Assembly (NCBI RefSeq): GCF_014196845.1
Contig: NZ_JACIEM010000002.1
Span: forward strand, 620,001 to 684,000
DNA from: Aurantimonas endophytica
Lineage (GTDB): Bacteria; Pseudomonadota; Alphaproteobacteria; Rhizobiales; Rhizobiaceae
Direction of reading: 5' to 3'
Length of the DNA: 64,000 nucleotides
The notes beneath the pieces were generated by a model that had not been told where the DNA came from, did no database searches, and saw only the letters and a list, made by a program, of their open reading frames with translations. Positions 27,254 to 35,021 of this stretch are shown here, piece after piece (the stretch's first letter is position 1; the number at the start of each line of letters is the position of its first letter). A program made the position numbers and the translations under genes.

Positions 27254-27666
27254 TGCAACCCTCTTTCGCGCGAGTACACCAGTTTACTCAGTATTATGAA
27301 CTGACTGACTGTTGTTATAGCTATAACAAATACCATGTGGTGCAAGCCTACGTGATCAACAAACAATTCTATTAATAATATACAGATGCTTGAAAAAACA
27401 ATATTAAAAGTATGGGCGACAATGTATTTAAAAAACTGTGCAACAACAGGTGCAAAAGAATGATACGTGAAAATTCGATGTAAGAGGAAATTGAAGGGAA
27501 TGCATATCGAATAGGAGATTATGTTAATTGCTGTCGCGGACATTTGTGTCGCGGCGAGCAGATAGGTGGAGGCGGAGAGCCAAAGGAGGGCCGACAGGCC
27601 GCCGACGATGCAGAACTTGATGAAGGTCCAGAGCCTTCCGTCAGCCAGGGCCTGTCGGATACGCAT
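27250..27666 (-). CDS. gtrA: GtrA-like membrane protein (polyprenyl-phosphate-sugar flippase candidate)
   Basis: 138 residues with four hydrophobic helices in the GtrA arrangement: FIKFCIVGGLSALLWL, ISYSICIPFNFLLHRIFTY, a third helix, and ITTVSQFIILSKLVYSR. GtrA proteins are thought to flip undecaprenyl-phosphate-linked sugars for O-antigen side-branch addition. The gene is very AT-rich: 27361-27420 has only 15 G+C of 60, unlike both neighbours. It starts three bases after the rfbF stop and overlaps the GT-C start by four bases. Confidence 0.88.
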   Translation of the reverse strand: MRIRQALADGRLWTFIKFCIVGGLSALLWLSASTYLLAATQMSATAINIISYSICIPFNFLLHRIFTYHSFAPVVAQFFKYIVAHTFNIVFSSICILLIELFVDHVGLHHMVFVIAITTVSQFIILSKLVYSRERGLQ

Positions 27667-27669
27667 CGA

Positions 27670-28446
27670 CTAGACGCGATCCCATACGCGCCAGGGGGCG
27701 CCGGCGGCCCAGAGCTTCTCGAGCTCGCGCTTGTCGCGCAGCGTGTCGCAGGGCTGCCAGAAGCCGGTGTGCTCGAAGGCCGACAGCTGCCCGTCGCTGG
27801 CCAGGGTCTTCAACGGCTCCTGCTCGAACGACGTCGCGTCTCCGGCGACATAGTCGAGAACCTTCGGCTCGAGCACGAAGAATCCGCCGTTGATCCAGCC
27901 GATCTCGTCGCTGGGCTTCTCCTGGAACGAGGAGACGTGCCCGGCATCGTCGACCGCCAGCACGCCGAAGCGGCCGGGCGGCTGGACGGCGGCGACGGTC
28001 GCCAGCTTGCCGTGGCTGCGATGGAAGGCAAGCTCGGCCGTGACGTCCAGGTCGGCCAGCCCGTCGCCATAGGTCATGCAGAAAGTGCCGTCGCCGACAT
28101 AGGGCGCGACGCGCTTCAGCCGGCCGCCAGTCATGGTGTTCTCGCCGGTGTCGATCAGCGTCACTTTCCAGTCCTCGGCCTGGCTCTGCAGGATGCGGTG
28201 GGTGCCGTCCTTCAGGTTGATCTCGACATCGGAGAGATGCCGCTGGTAGTTCATGAAGAACTCCTTGATCACGTAGCCCTTGTAGCCGAGGCAGATCACG
28301 AATTCGGTGATCCCGTGATGGGCGTAGCTCTTCATGATGTGCCAGAGCAGCGGCCGGCCGCCGACTTCCACCATCGGCTTTGGCTTGGTTTCCGATTCCT
28401 CGGCGATGCGGGTGCCGAGGCCTCCGGCAAGGATGACAAGCTTCAT
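27670..28446 (-). CDS. rfbF: Glucose-1-phosphate cytidylyltransferase
   Basis: 258 residues, the usual length for RfbF/DdhA. The nucleotidyltransferase signature GGLGTR (8-13) is followed by KPKPMVEVGGRP and the family-specific HRILQSQAEDWKVTLIDTG. It makes CDP-D-glucose from CTP and glucose 1-phosphate, the first step toward CDP-linked 6-deoxy and 3,6-dideoxy sugars. The matching 4,6-dehydratase gene (rfbG) lies three genes upstream in the same operon. It is separated by 10 bases from the GT2 gene before it and by 3 bases from the gtrA-like gene after it. Confidence 0.95.
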   Translation of the reverse strand: MKLVILAGGLGTRIAEESETKPKPMVEVGGRPLLWHIMKSYAHHGITEFVICLGYKGYVIKEFFMNYQRHLSDVEINLKDGTHRILQSQAEDWKVTLIDTGENTMTGGRLKRVAPYVGDGTFCMTYGDGLADLDVTAELAFHRSHGKLATVAAVQPPGRFGVLAVDDAGHVSSFQEKPSDEIGWINGGFFVLEPKVLDYVAGDATSFEQEPLKTLASDGQLSAFEHTGFWQPCDTLRDKRELEKLWAAGAPWRVWDRV

Positions 28447-28456
28447 GGGTCGTCCG

Positions 28457-29446
28457 TCAGAGTTTGAGGTCGGGCTCGCCGATATTGATAGTCTGGTCGA
28501 TGATCGCCAGCGGCTCAGCCCGCAGCATCACGTAGATGCGCAGGATGTACTCGCCGATCATGCCGAGAAGCAATGATTGCAAGCCGATGCCGAATAGCAC
28601 GAGGACGTGGATGCTCGCCACACCCCGCGGCAGGTCGGATTCCATCAGCCGCAGGACGATGAAGTAGATCGTGCCGAGCACGCTGACGCCGATCATCGCG
28701 ATGCCGAGGATCGTCGCCATCCTCAGCGGAACGGTGGAATGGTTGAACACCGCCGTCACGCCGAGCCTGATCAGCCGGGTCATGCCGAACTTGCTCTCGC
28801 CGGCGGCCCGCGCATCGCGGTCGTAGACGACGCCGGTCTGGCGGAAGCCGATGCCGGAGATCATCCCGCGCAGATACGGGTTGTGCGTGCGGAACTTGGC
28901 GAGCGCGTTGACGACCTTGCGGTCCAGCAGGCGGAAATCGCCGACATTCGGCGGGATCGGATGCTCGCTGATGGCATTGATCGTCCAGTAGCCGAAGCGC
29001 CGGAACCAGTTGAGCAGCGGCGATTCCTTACGCTTGCGCCGGAGCCCGTAGACGACCTGGTAGCCTTCTCGCCACAGCTCGAAGAAGGTCTCCAGCATCT
29101 CCGGCGGATCCTGCAAATCGGCATCGAGCTGCATCACCGCGTCGCCGCGCGCATGCAGATAGTTGGCGAGGATCGAGCGCTGGAAGCCGACATTCTTGGA
29201 GAAGCGGATCGCCCGGATGCGGTCGTCCTTGGCAGCCAGTTCCTGCAGCTTCTCCCAGGTCCGATCCGATGACTGGTTGTCGGAGAAGACGAACTCCAGC
29301 CGGCATCGGTCCCGCATGGTCACGCCGAGCGCGTCGAGCCGCTCGTAGAGACGGTCGAGATTGTCGTACTCGTTCAGGACCGGGATGCAGAGGGAGATCA
29401 GCGGCAGATCGTCCTGCGGCTTGGCAGCGTCATCAGGCATCGACAT
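28457..29446 (-). CDS. GT2 polyprenyl-phosphate sugar transferase (GtrB/DPM1-like)
   Basis: 329 residues. The cytoplasmic GT-A domain has the ISLCIPVLNEYDNL start, SDNQSSDRT, and the metal-binding QLDADLQDPPE. Two C-terminal hydrophobic helices (near ATILGIAMIGVSVLGTIYFIV and IHVLVLFGIGLQSLLLGMIG) anchor it. This is the layout of GtrB/DPM1 enzymes, which load a sugar onto undecaprenyl phosphate. Its location between the CDP-sugar reductase and rfbF suggests a CDP-6-deoxyhexose donor, which would be unusual. The start at 29446 overlaps the upstream stop by 14 bases; a second ATG at 29440 is possible. Confidence 0.9.
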   Translation of the reverse strand: MSMPDDAAKPQDDLPLISLCIPVLNEYDNLDRLYERLDALGVTMRDRCRLEFVFSDNQSSDRTWEKLQELAAKDDRIRAIRFSKNVGFQRSILANYLHARGDAVMQLDADLQDPPEMLETFFELWREGYQVVYGLRRKRKESPLLNWFRRFGYWTINAISEHPIPPNVGDFRLLDRKVVNALAKFRTHNPYLRGMISGIGFRQTGVVYDRDARAAGESKFGMTRLIRLGVTAVFNHSTVPLRMATILGIAMIGVSVLGTIYFIVLRLMESDLPRGVASIHVLVLFGIGLQSLLLGMIGEYILRIYVMLRAEPLAIIDQTINIGEPDLKL

Positions 29447-30371
29447 GGTGCGTCCGCTCCAGATTCAATCGGCCGATGGCAGCGGCGAGAGCGGTGCGCA
29501 GATCCGTCCGGATCGCAGGTCCGATCGCCGCGTCCAGGCGCTCGGTCGCGCCGACGACGGTCGGGATCTCGTCGGGGCGCATCGGCAGGACGCCAAATCG
29601 CAGGAGGGCGGGGTCGGCCGCCAAGATTTCGGCAAGCTGGGAGACGAAGGCCGCGACCGTCAGCGGAACACCGCTCGCCAGATTGTAGATGCCGGGCCGG
29701 GCATCGCCCGCAAGCAGCGCCGCGGCCATGCGACGGATGGCGGCGCAGGCATCCTCGACGGAGAGAAAGTCACGGACCTGCGTCCCCGCGGAAAGATCCA
29801 CCGTCTCGCCGCGCGCGAGCCGCCCGGCGACGGCAGGGAACAGCCGATGCGGCTTCTCGCCGGCGCCGAACATGTTGAACGCCCGGAGGACCGCGGTCGG
29901 CAAGGAACCGGCTTCGCCGACCGAGCGGGCGAGGATAGAGCCGGCCGCCTTGGTCGCGCCGTAGAGGCGCTCGGTCTCGACCGGCGCCGTTTCCGACAGG
30001 CGCTCGCCCTCCGGCCCCGGCGCGTACTCGGCGCTGGAGCCGAGATGGACGAAGGCCTTTACCCCCGCGTCGGCTGCGGCTCGTGCCAGCCTGGCGGGAA
30101 ACAGCGCGTTGGCGGCGACGAGCCGTTCGGTGTCCCTGTCCGTCGGGTCGACGCCCGCCGCCAGGAGGTTCACCACGATTTCGGCTCCGGAGTCCCGCGC
30201 CGCCTTGCCGCAGGCGGCCGCGTCGAGCGAATCATCGACCAGCGTGACCGGGCATCCGAGCCGGTGGTCTGCCTTGCGGACCACCGCATGGATCTCGTCG
30301 CCGGCCGCCGTCAGGGACTCGATCAGGTTGCGGCCGACGAAACCCGTTGCTCCTGTCACCAGCACCCGCAT
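29433..30371 (-). CDS. NAD(P)-dependent sugar reductase/epimerase, CDP-sugar pathway candidate
   Basis: 312-residue extended short-chain dehydrogenase with TGATGFVG at 6-13, HLGSSAEYAPG, and catalytic Y137/K141 in LYGATKAAGS. It starts one base after the rfbG stop. That position makes it the likely C4-reductase of CDP-4-keto-6-deoxy-D-glucose, in the role that RfbJ/RfbS-like enzymes play for 3,6-dideoxy sugars. No 3-dehydrase (RfbH) is encoded in this window, so the product may keep its 3-OH (a CDP-6-deoxyhexose such as D-quinovose or D-fucose). The stereochemistry cannot be read from sequence. Confidence 0.8.
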   Translation of the reverse strand: MRVLVTGATGFVGRNLIESLTAAGDEIHAVVRKADHRLGCPVTLVDDSLDAAACGKAARDSGAEIVVNLLAAGVDPTDRDTERLVAANALFPARLARAAADAGVKAFVHLGSSAEYAPGPEGERLSETAPVETERLYGATKAAGSILARSVGEAGSLPTAVLRAFNMFGAGEKPHRLFPAVAGRLARGETVDLSAGTQVRDFLSVEDACAAIRRMAAALLAGDARPGIYNLASGVPLTVAAFVSQLAEILAADPALLRFGVLPMRPDEIPTVVGATERLDAAIGPAIRTDLRTALAAAIGRLNLERTHHVDA

Positions 30372-30372
30372 G

Positions 30373-31488
30373 TCAGGTCCTCTCGACCTGCATGAGCCCC
30401 CGGCGCCAAGCCTCGATCTGACCGAGCGTGACGTCCCGCATGGACACCGGGTGCTCAGGCGACGTCTCCGCCGCGCGCTCGTAATAGGCGCGGTACCACG
30501 CGGCCGTCTGGCGGATCATCTCCTCGACGCTCCAAGGTGCCTGCCACCCGAGCCGATCGTGGGCGAGACGGCTGTCGAGCGCCAGCGCGCCGGCCTCCGG
30601 CAGCGGCGCGTCGAGATAGACGAGGTCCGGCCGCTGCCACTGCGTCGCCAGGATCTCCATCACCCGCCGCACCGGGTATTGCTGCAATTCGCGCGGACCA
30701 AGGTTCCAGGCGCGGGCATATTTCTGCGGCTCGTTCGACAGCAGACCCGCGGCCAGCATCCCGTAGCCCTGCACCAGGGCAAGAACATGCTGCCAGGGGC
30801 GGGTGGCGTCGGGAAAGCGCAGGGTCAACTGCTCGCCCGACACGACGGCGCGCACGAAATCCGGCACCAACCTGTCTTCCGACCAGTCGCCGCCGCCGAT
30901 GATGTTTCCGCCCCGGGCGGTCGCGATCGCGGGACCGCCTGCGTTCCCCGAGAAGGAACTCGCGTAGCCCTTGATCACCATTTCCGCCGCGGCCTTTGAG
31001 GCGCTGTAGGGGTCCTTGCCGCCGATCGGATCGTTCTCGCGATAGGCCCAGTCCCATTCGCGATTCTCGTAGACCTTGTCGGTGGTGATGCAGACGACGC
31101 CGCGCACGCTCGGCGTGTGGCGCGCTGCTTCCAGTACATGCGCGGTACCGAGCGCGTTGACCGCGAAGGTCCGCAGCGGCTCGCGATAGGACCGCCGGAC
31201 GAGCGGCTGCGCGGCCAGATGGATGATCACGTCCGGTTGGAACCGCGTGATCGCGGCGGCGAGACGATCGTAGTTCATGATGTCCGCCGTCTCCGACGGC
31301 ACCATGTCCGCGACGCCCAGCAGGTCGGCCAGAGCCGGCGTCTGGTCGGGCGCCAGCGAATAGCCGTACTGCTCGACGCCGATATGATCGAACCAGGTCG
31401 ACAGCCAGCTTCCGGTGAAGCCGCTATGACCGGTGACGAAGATCTTCTTTCCCCGAAGGACGGTCTCGAACGGTAGCATGTCCGTCAT
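30373..31488 (-). CDS. rfbG: CDP-glucose 4,6-dehydratase
   Basis: 371 residues. NAD-binding GHSGFTGSW at 20-28 is diagnostic for RfbG. Catalytic TTDK (135-138) and Y161/K165 are present, as is the family stretch ARGGNIIGGGDWSEDRLVPD. It converts CDP-D-glucose to CDP-4-keto-6-deoxy-D-glucose. The start at 31488 (MTDMLPFE) is preferred to the frame's upstream ATG at 31563 because known members begin a few residues before this motif; a second ATG lies at 31479. It is the first gene of the seven-gene minus-strand operon ending at 23953. Confidence 0.95.
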   Translation of the reverse strand: MTDMLPFETVLRGKKIFVTGHSGFTGSWLSTWFDHIGVEQYGYSLAPDQTPALADLLGVADMVPSETADIMNYDRLAAAITRFQPDVIIHLAAQPLVRRSYREPLRTFAVNALGTAHVLEAARHTPSVRGVVCITTDKVYENREWDWAYRENDPIGGKDPYSASKAAAEMVIKGYASSFSGNAGGPAIATARGGNIIGGGDWSEDRLVPDFVRAVVSGEQLTLRFPDATRPWQHVLALVQGYGMLAAGLLSNEPQKYARAWNLGPRELQQYPVRRVMEILATQWQRPDLVYLDAPLPEAGALALDSRLAHDRLGWQAPWSVEEMIRQTAAWYRAYYERAAETSPEHPVSMRDVTLGQIEAWRRGLMQVERT

Positions 31489-31835
31489 GGGCTGGATGGA
31501 TCCGATACTTGCAAGGATGCGCACGCCGTGTGCCAAGAGCGGGCTTGGGGCGTGATTTGCCAATCTGCAGTGTCCTACAGACAGCCATCAGCCGTGAAAA
31601 GGGCACCTGTGCCACACCCTGCGAGGCCTTGAGGCGGGAAAACCCAGACGAGTCTTCCACTGTCACTGGTCTCATCGGCCCGGCCTAGGGCGCTATAGTC
31701 GTACGCCTGACTCATGGACGAAAGCAGGCATGTCGCTCGCGGCAGCGCAGTTGCGCCCGTGTGGTCTTTCAATCTTCGGTTCCGGTGTCTAGAAGCCGTC
31801 GGCAGCCTGCAGGCGGGAAAACTGGATAGAGACAC
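31489..31835. other. 347-base divergent intergenic region with a 12-base direct repeat
   Basis: Promoter region between rfbG (minus) and the acyltransferase gene (plus). AGGCGGGAAAAC occurs at 31632-31643 and again at 31811-31822, the second just upstream of the acyltransferase start. Short frames here have no recognisable product. No terminator or transposon end was seen. Confidence 0.4.
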
Positions 31836-33737
31836 TTGCCACCTAAAACTCACCACGGCCCGCGCTACCGGCCCCACATTGATGGTCTCCGCGCAATCGC
31901 AGTCCTCGGCGTGGTAGTCTACCATTTCGGAGCGAAGTGGCTGCCGGGGGGGTTCATCGGAGTCGACGTCTTCTTCGTGATCTCGGGGTTCCTGATCTCT
32001 AAGTCCATTTACCGGGAGTTGGATAACGGGACCTTCTCCATAGCCGACTTCTATGTGCGTCGCGCGCGGCGTATCATTCCTGCATTTTTGGCGGTCAGCC
32101 TCGCGACGACAATCCTTGCGGCCCTTATCCTTTTCCCCAATCAGCTTGTGGAATTCGCCAAATCCCTTGTCTATTCCGCATTTTTTCTTGCGAACGCCTA
32201 TTTTTATTCCGCTTCTGACTATTTTGCTCCGGCAGCCGAAGAAATCCCGCTGCTGCATTATTGGTCGCTGGGTGTCGAAGAGCAGTTTTACATTCTGTTT
32301 CCGCTTCTCGCGATCTGTTGCTACAGGTTCTCGCCTCGCCTGATGCCCGCTGCCGTCCTGTTGTTGGGCGCGCTGTCACTGATCGCAGCGGAATGGATGC
32401 TAAGTGTTGATCCTGCCGCCGCCTTCTACCTACTGCCGTTCAGAGCGTTCGAAATTCTCATCGGCTCCGTGCTCGCCCTTCCCGGCTTTCCGTTTTCATC
32501 TGATCGGAGGACCGCGGCGGGCGCCGTAATTGCGGGGGTTTCTGTCATCCTCGGAGGCATGGTTTTCATCGATAGTTCGGTGCCATTTCCCGGAGTCACT
32601 GCGCTGATCCCCTGCCTTGGCGCCGCGGCCATCATATGGGGAGGCGAGCGGGTCACCACGGCGCCCGCCAGAATGCTCGGCTCCAGCCCCATGCTCTTCT
32701 GGGGTGCCATTTCGTATTCGCTCTATCTGGTCCACTGGCCGATCGTCGTTTTCTCAAAGATGGTCATGCCGGACATTGATCCTCTGGTATTTCTCATCGG
32801 CGGCTGTCTGGCGTCGACCGCTCTCGCATGGCTCTCGTACAGATTTGTGGAGCAGCCATTCCGACACGGTGTGCCCGTCGTTTCGCGAAAGTACGTCATG
32901 CCCGGCTCTGGGGCAGCACTAACGGCCCTCGTTGCTGTCGGTCTCTTTATCCAGGCGGCGGACGGATTTCCGGGCCGGGTTCAGGGCAGCACCCAGAAGA
33001 TGCTTTCATACCTCGGATACGATTATCAATCGGTTTTTCGGGAGGGTACCTGCTTCCTCCGCCCCGAGCAGGACGTCTCACAACTCGATTGGAAGACCTG
33101 CTTACCCGAGGTGCAACTGGATGTGGTAATTTGGGGAAGCAGCCATATCGCTCAGTTGTACTTGGGCATGGAGTCCGAATTGGATGAACGGAAATTGACG
33201 TTCGGCCAGATCACGGGCTCCGGGTGCATTCCACTCGTTGGCTATGACAACGTCGGTCGCCCGAACTGTAGGGCGCTTAACGACTTCGCGCTTGCATATT
33301 TTCTAGCGAACCCGCCCTCGATCGTCGTCATGGGAGGCGATCTCATATCCGACGCGGGGCTCTTGGCGCTGCTTGATGCGTCAGTCGACAGATTGACTGA
33401 AGCAGGCATCCGGGTCGTCGTGCTCGGACCAGTTCCCTACTTTAACAGGCCGGTTCCCATCATACTCGCGTCCCGAATAGAAAAAGAAAATCGAGATACT
33501 TCTTCCTTAGGCGAGTTGAATAGGGAGTCTATTATTGCTGATGAATTTATGGAAAAATTCTATGAAAGCGATGGTGGGGAATATCTTTCAGCCCTGCGCA
33601 CCATGTGTCCGGCGATGAAGTGCGAACTGCAGCGTGGGGAAAAGCCTCTTCACTTCGATGTGGTTCATCTGACGGACGAGGGATCAAGGGTTTACGGCCG
33701 GAAGATCATTGACTCAATTTTACAGCCAGAAGAATGA
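31836..33737 (+). CDS. Membrane acyltransferase (OafA type) with C-terminal SGNH domain
   Basis: 633 residues. The N-terminal half is an acyltransferase-3 domain of about ten helices with HIDGLRAIAVLGVVVYHFG, VDVFFVISGFLIS, YVRRARRIIPAF and YSLYLVHWPI. The C-terminal third (about 395-633) is a periplasmic SGNH-like hydrolase fold: VIWGSSHIAQLY holds the nucleophile serine and HFDVVHLTDEGS holds the D..H pair. Such fusions O-acetylate O-antigen or other envelope sugars in the periplasm. The start is TTG at 31836. GC content drops near 33480-33570. It faces away from the rfbG operon. Confidence 0.92.
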   Translation: MPPKTHHGPRYRPHIDGLRAIAVLGVVVYHFGAKWLPGGFIGVDVFFVISGFLISKSIYRELDNGTFSIADFYVRRARRIIPAFLAVSLATTILAALILFPNQLVEFAKSLVYSAFFLANAYFYSASDYFAPAAEEIPLLHYWSLGVEEQFYILFPLLAICCYRFSPRLMPAAVLLLGALSLIAAEWMLSVDPAAAFYLLPFRAFEILIGSVLALPGFPFSSDRRTAAGAVIAGVSVILGGMVFIDSSVPFPGVTALIPCLGAAAIIWGGERVTTAPARMLGSSPMLFWGAISYSLYLVHWPIVVFSKMVMPDIDPLVFLIGGCLASTALAWLSYRFVEQPFRHGVPVVSRKYVMPGSGAALTALVAVGLFIQAADGFPGRVQGSTQKMLSYLGYDYQSVFREGTCFLRPEQDVSQLDWKTCLPEVQLDVVIWGSSHIAQLYLGMESELDERKLTFGQITGSGCIPLVGYDNVGRPNCRALNDFALAYFLANPPSIVVMGGDLISDAGLLALLDASVDRLTEAGIRVVVLGPVPYFNRPVPIILASRIEKENRDTSSLGELNRESIIADEFMEKFYESDGGEYLSALRTMCPAMKCELQRGEKPLHFDVVHLTDEGSRVYGRKIIDSILQPEE

Positions 33738-33750
33738 CATGCATCATTCT
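33731..33750 (+). terminator. Hairpin overlapping the acyltransferase stop codon
   Basis: AGAATGA at 33731-33737 pairs perfectly with TCATTCT at 33744-33750 around a six-base loop. The first arm contains the stop codon. No T-run follows, so it may be a weak terminator or an mRNA 3'-end stabiliser. Confidence 0.3.
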
Positions 33751-33857
33751 CGCTCGGACCTCGCGCGGCTCACGAAGCCGCGATCCGACATGAGCGGGAG
33801 CCGGCAGGCTACGGAAGCGAGCAAGTATCTCGTCACCGGCTGGCCGGCAGCCGCCTG

Positions 33858-34970
33858 ATGCGGGTCCTGCATTTCTTCAAGACCTATTGGCCCGATACGT
33901 TCGGGGGGATCGAGCGCACGATCGATGCGATTGCCCGCTCGACGTCCGGAATGGGTATCGAGACAACCGTCCTGTCGCTCAGCCGGAAGCCGCGGGAGCG
34001 CAGCGTGGAGTTCCACGGCCATCGCGCGGTGAAGGCGCGGCTCGACCTCGATGTCGCCTCGACCGGCCTGTCCCTGGGGGCGCTGGGCCAGTTCGCGCGG
34101 GAGGCTGCCAAAGCCGACATCGTCCACTACCATTTCCCATGGCCGTACATGGACGCGGCGCATTTCCTCGTGCGGCACGGCAAGCCGAGCGTCGTCACCT
34201 ATCATTCCGACATCATCAAGCAGCGGGCCCTGAAGCAGGTCTACGCGCCGCTGATGCAGCGCTTCCTCGGCAGCGTCGACGCGCTGGTCGCCACCTCGCC
34301 GAACTATGCAGCGTCGAGCCCGGTCCTGGCGCGCCACCGCGACAAGGTCGAGATCATCCCGATCGGGCTGGAGGACGCGGCGGTGGACGCCGAGGAAACG
34401 TTGCCGGTCTGCGTGGAGGCGGAGCGGCCGTTCTTCCTGTTCGCCGGCGTGCTGCGTTACTACAAGGGCGTCGACGTGCTGCTCGACGCCGCACCACTGG
34501 TGCCCTGCGACATCGTCATCCTGGGTGCCGGGCCCCTGGAAGACCATCTTCGGAAGCGCGTCAGTGCCGAGGGGCTGGCCAATGTGCGGTTCGTCGGTGC
34601 CCTGCCGGACCGCGAGAAAGTCGCGCTGATGCGACGCTGCAGCGCCTTCGTCTTTCCATCCACCGAACGATCGGAGGCTTTCGGACTGGCGCTCGTCGAG
34701 GCCGAGATGTTCGGCCGGCCGATGATCTCGACCGAACTCGATACCGGCACGAGCTACGTCAATCTGCACGGCGAAACCGGGCTGGTCGTGCCGCCGAATG
34801 ACGCGCGGGCGCTGGCGGCGGCGATGAACGAGATGCTGGCATCACCCGAGCGCGCGCGACAATGGGGCGAAGCCGGCCGGCGGCGCTACCTCGATCTGTT
34901 CACGGCAGAGGCCATGGGCCGACGGTATCAGGCGCTTTACGCGCGGCTCCAGGCGCAGGCTGGTCGCTGA
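33858..34970 (+). CDS. GT4-type glycosyltransferase (WbpZ-like)
   Basis: 370 residues, single GT-B enzyme. The N-terminal glycine loop is FGGIERT, the inter-domain donor strand is FLFAGVLRYYKGVD, and STERSEAFGLALVEAEMFG carries the EX7E glutamates. The N-terminal HFFKTYWPDTFGGIE is typical of D-rhamnosyl/mannosyltransferases such as WbpZ, although that level of specificity is uncertain. It lies 120 bases after the acyltransferase gene on the same strand and is the last polysaccharide gene of the locus. Confidence 0.88.
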   Translation: MRVLHFFKTYWPDTFGGIERTIDAIARSTSGMGIETTVLSLSRKPRERSVEFHGHRAVKARLDLDVASTGLSLGALGQFAREAAKADIVHYHFPWPYMDAAHFLVRHGKPSVVTYHSDIIKQRALKQVYAPLMQRFLGSVDALVATSPNYAASSPVLARHRDKVEIIPIGLEDAAVDAEETLPVCVEAERPFFLFAGVLRYYKGVDVLLDAAPLVPCDIVILGAGPLEDHLRKRVSAEGLANVRFVGALPDREKVALMRRCSAFVFPSTERSEAFGLALVEAEMFGRPMISTELDTGTSYVNLHGETGLVVPPNDARALAAAMNEMLASPERARQWGEAGRRRYLDLFTAEAMGRRYQALYARLQAQAGR

Positions 34971-35021
34971 GGCTGCCTGTTTCTCGGGCTCGGGCAATTG
35001 CGCAGGCCACCGACTCCGCCG

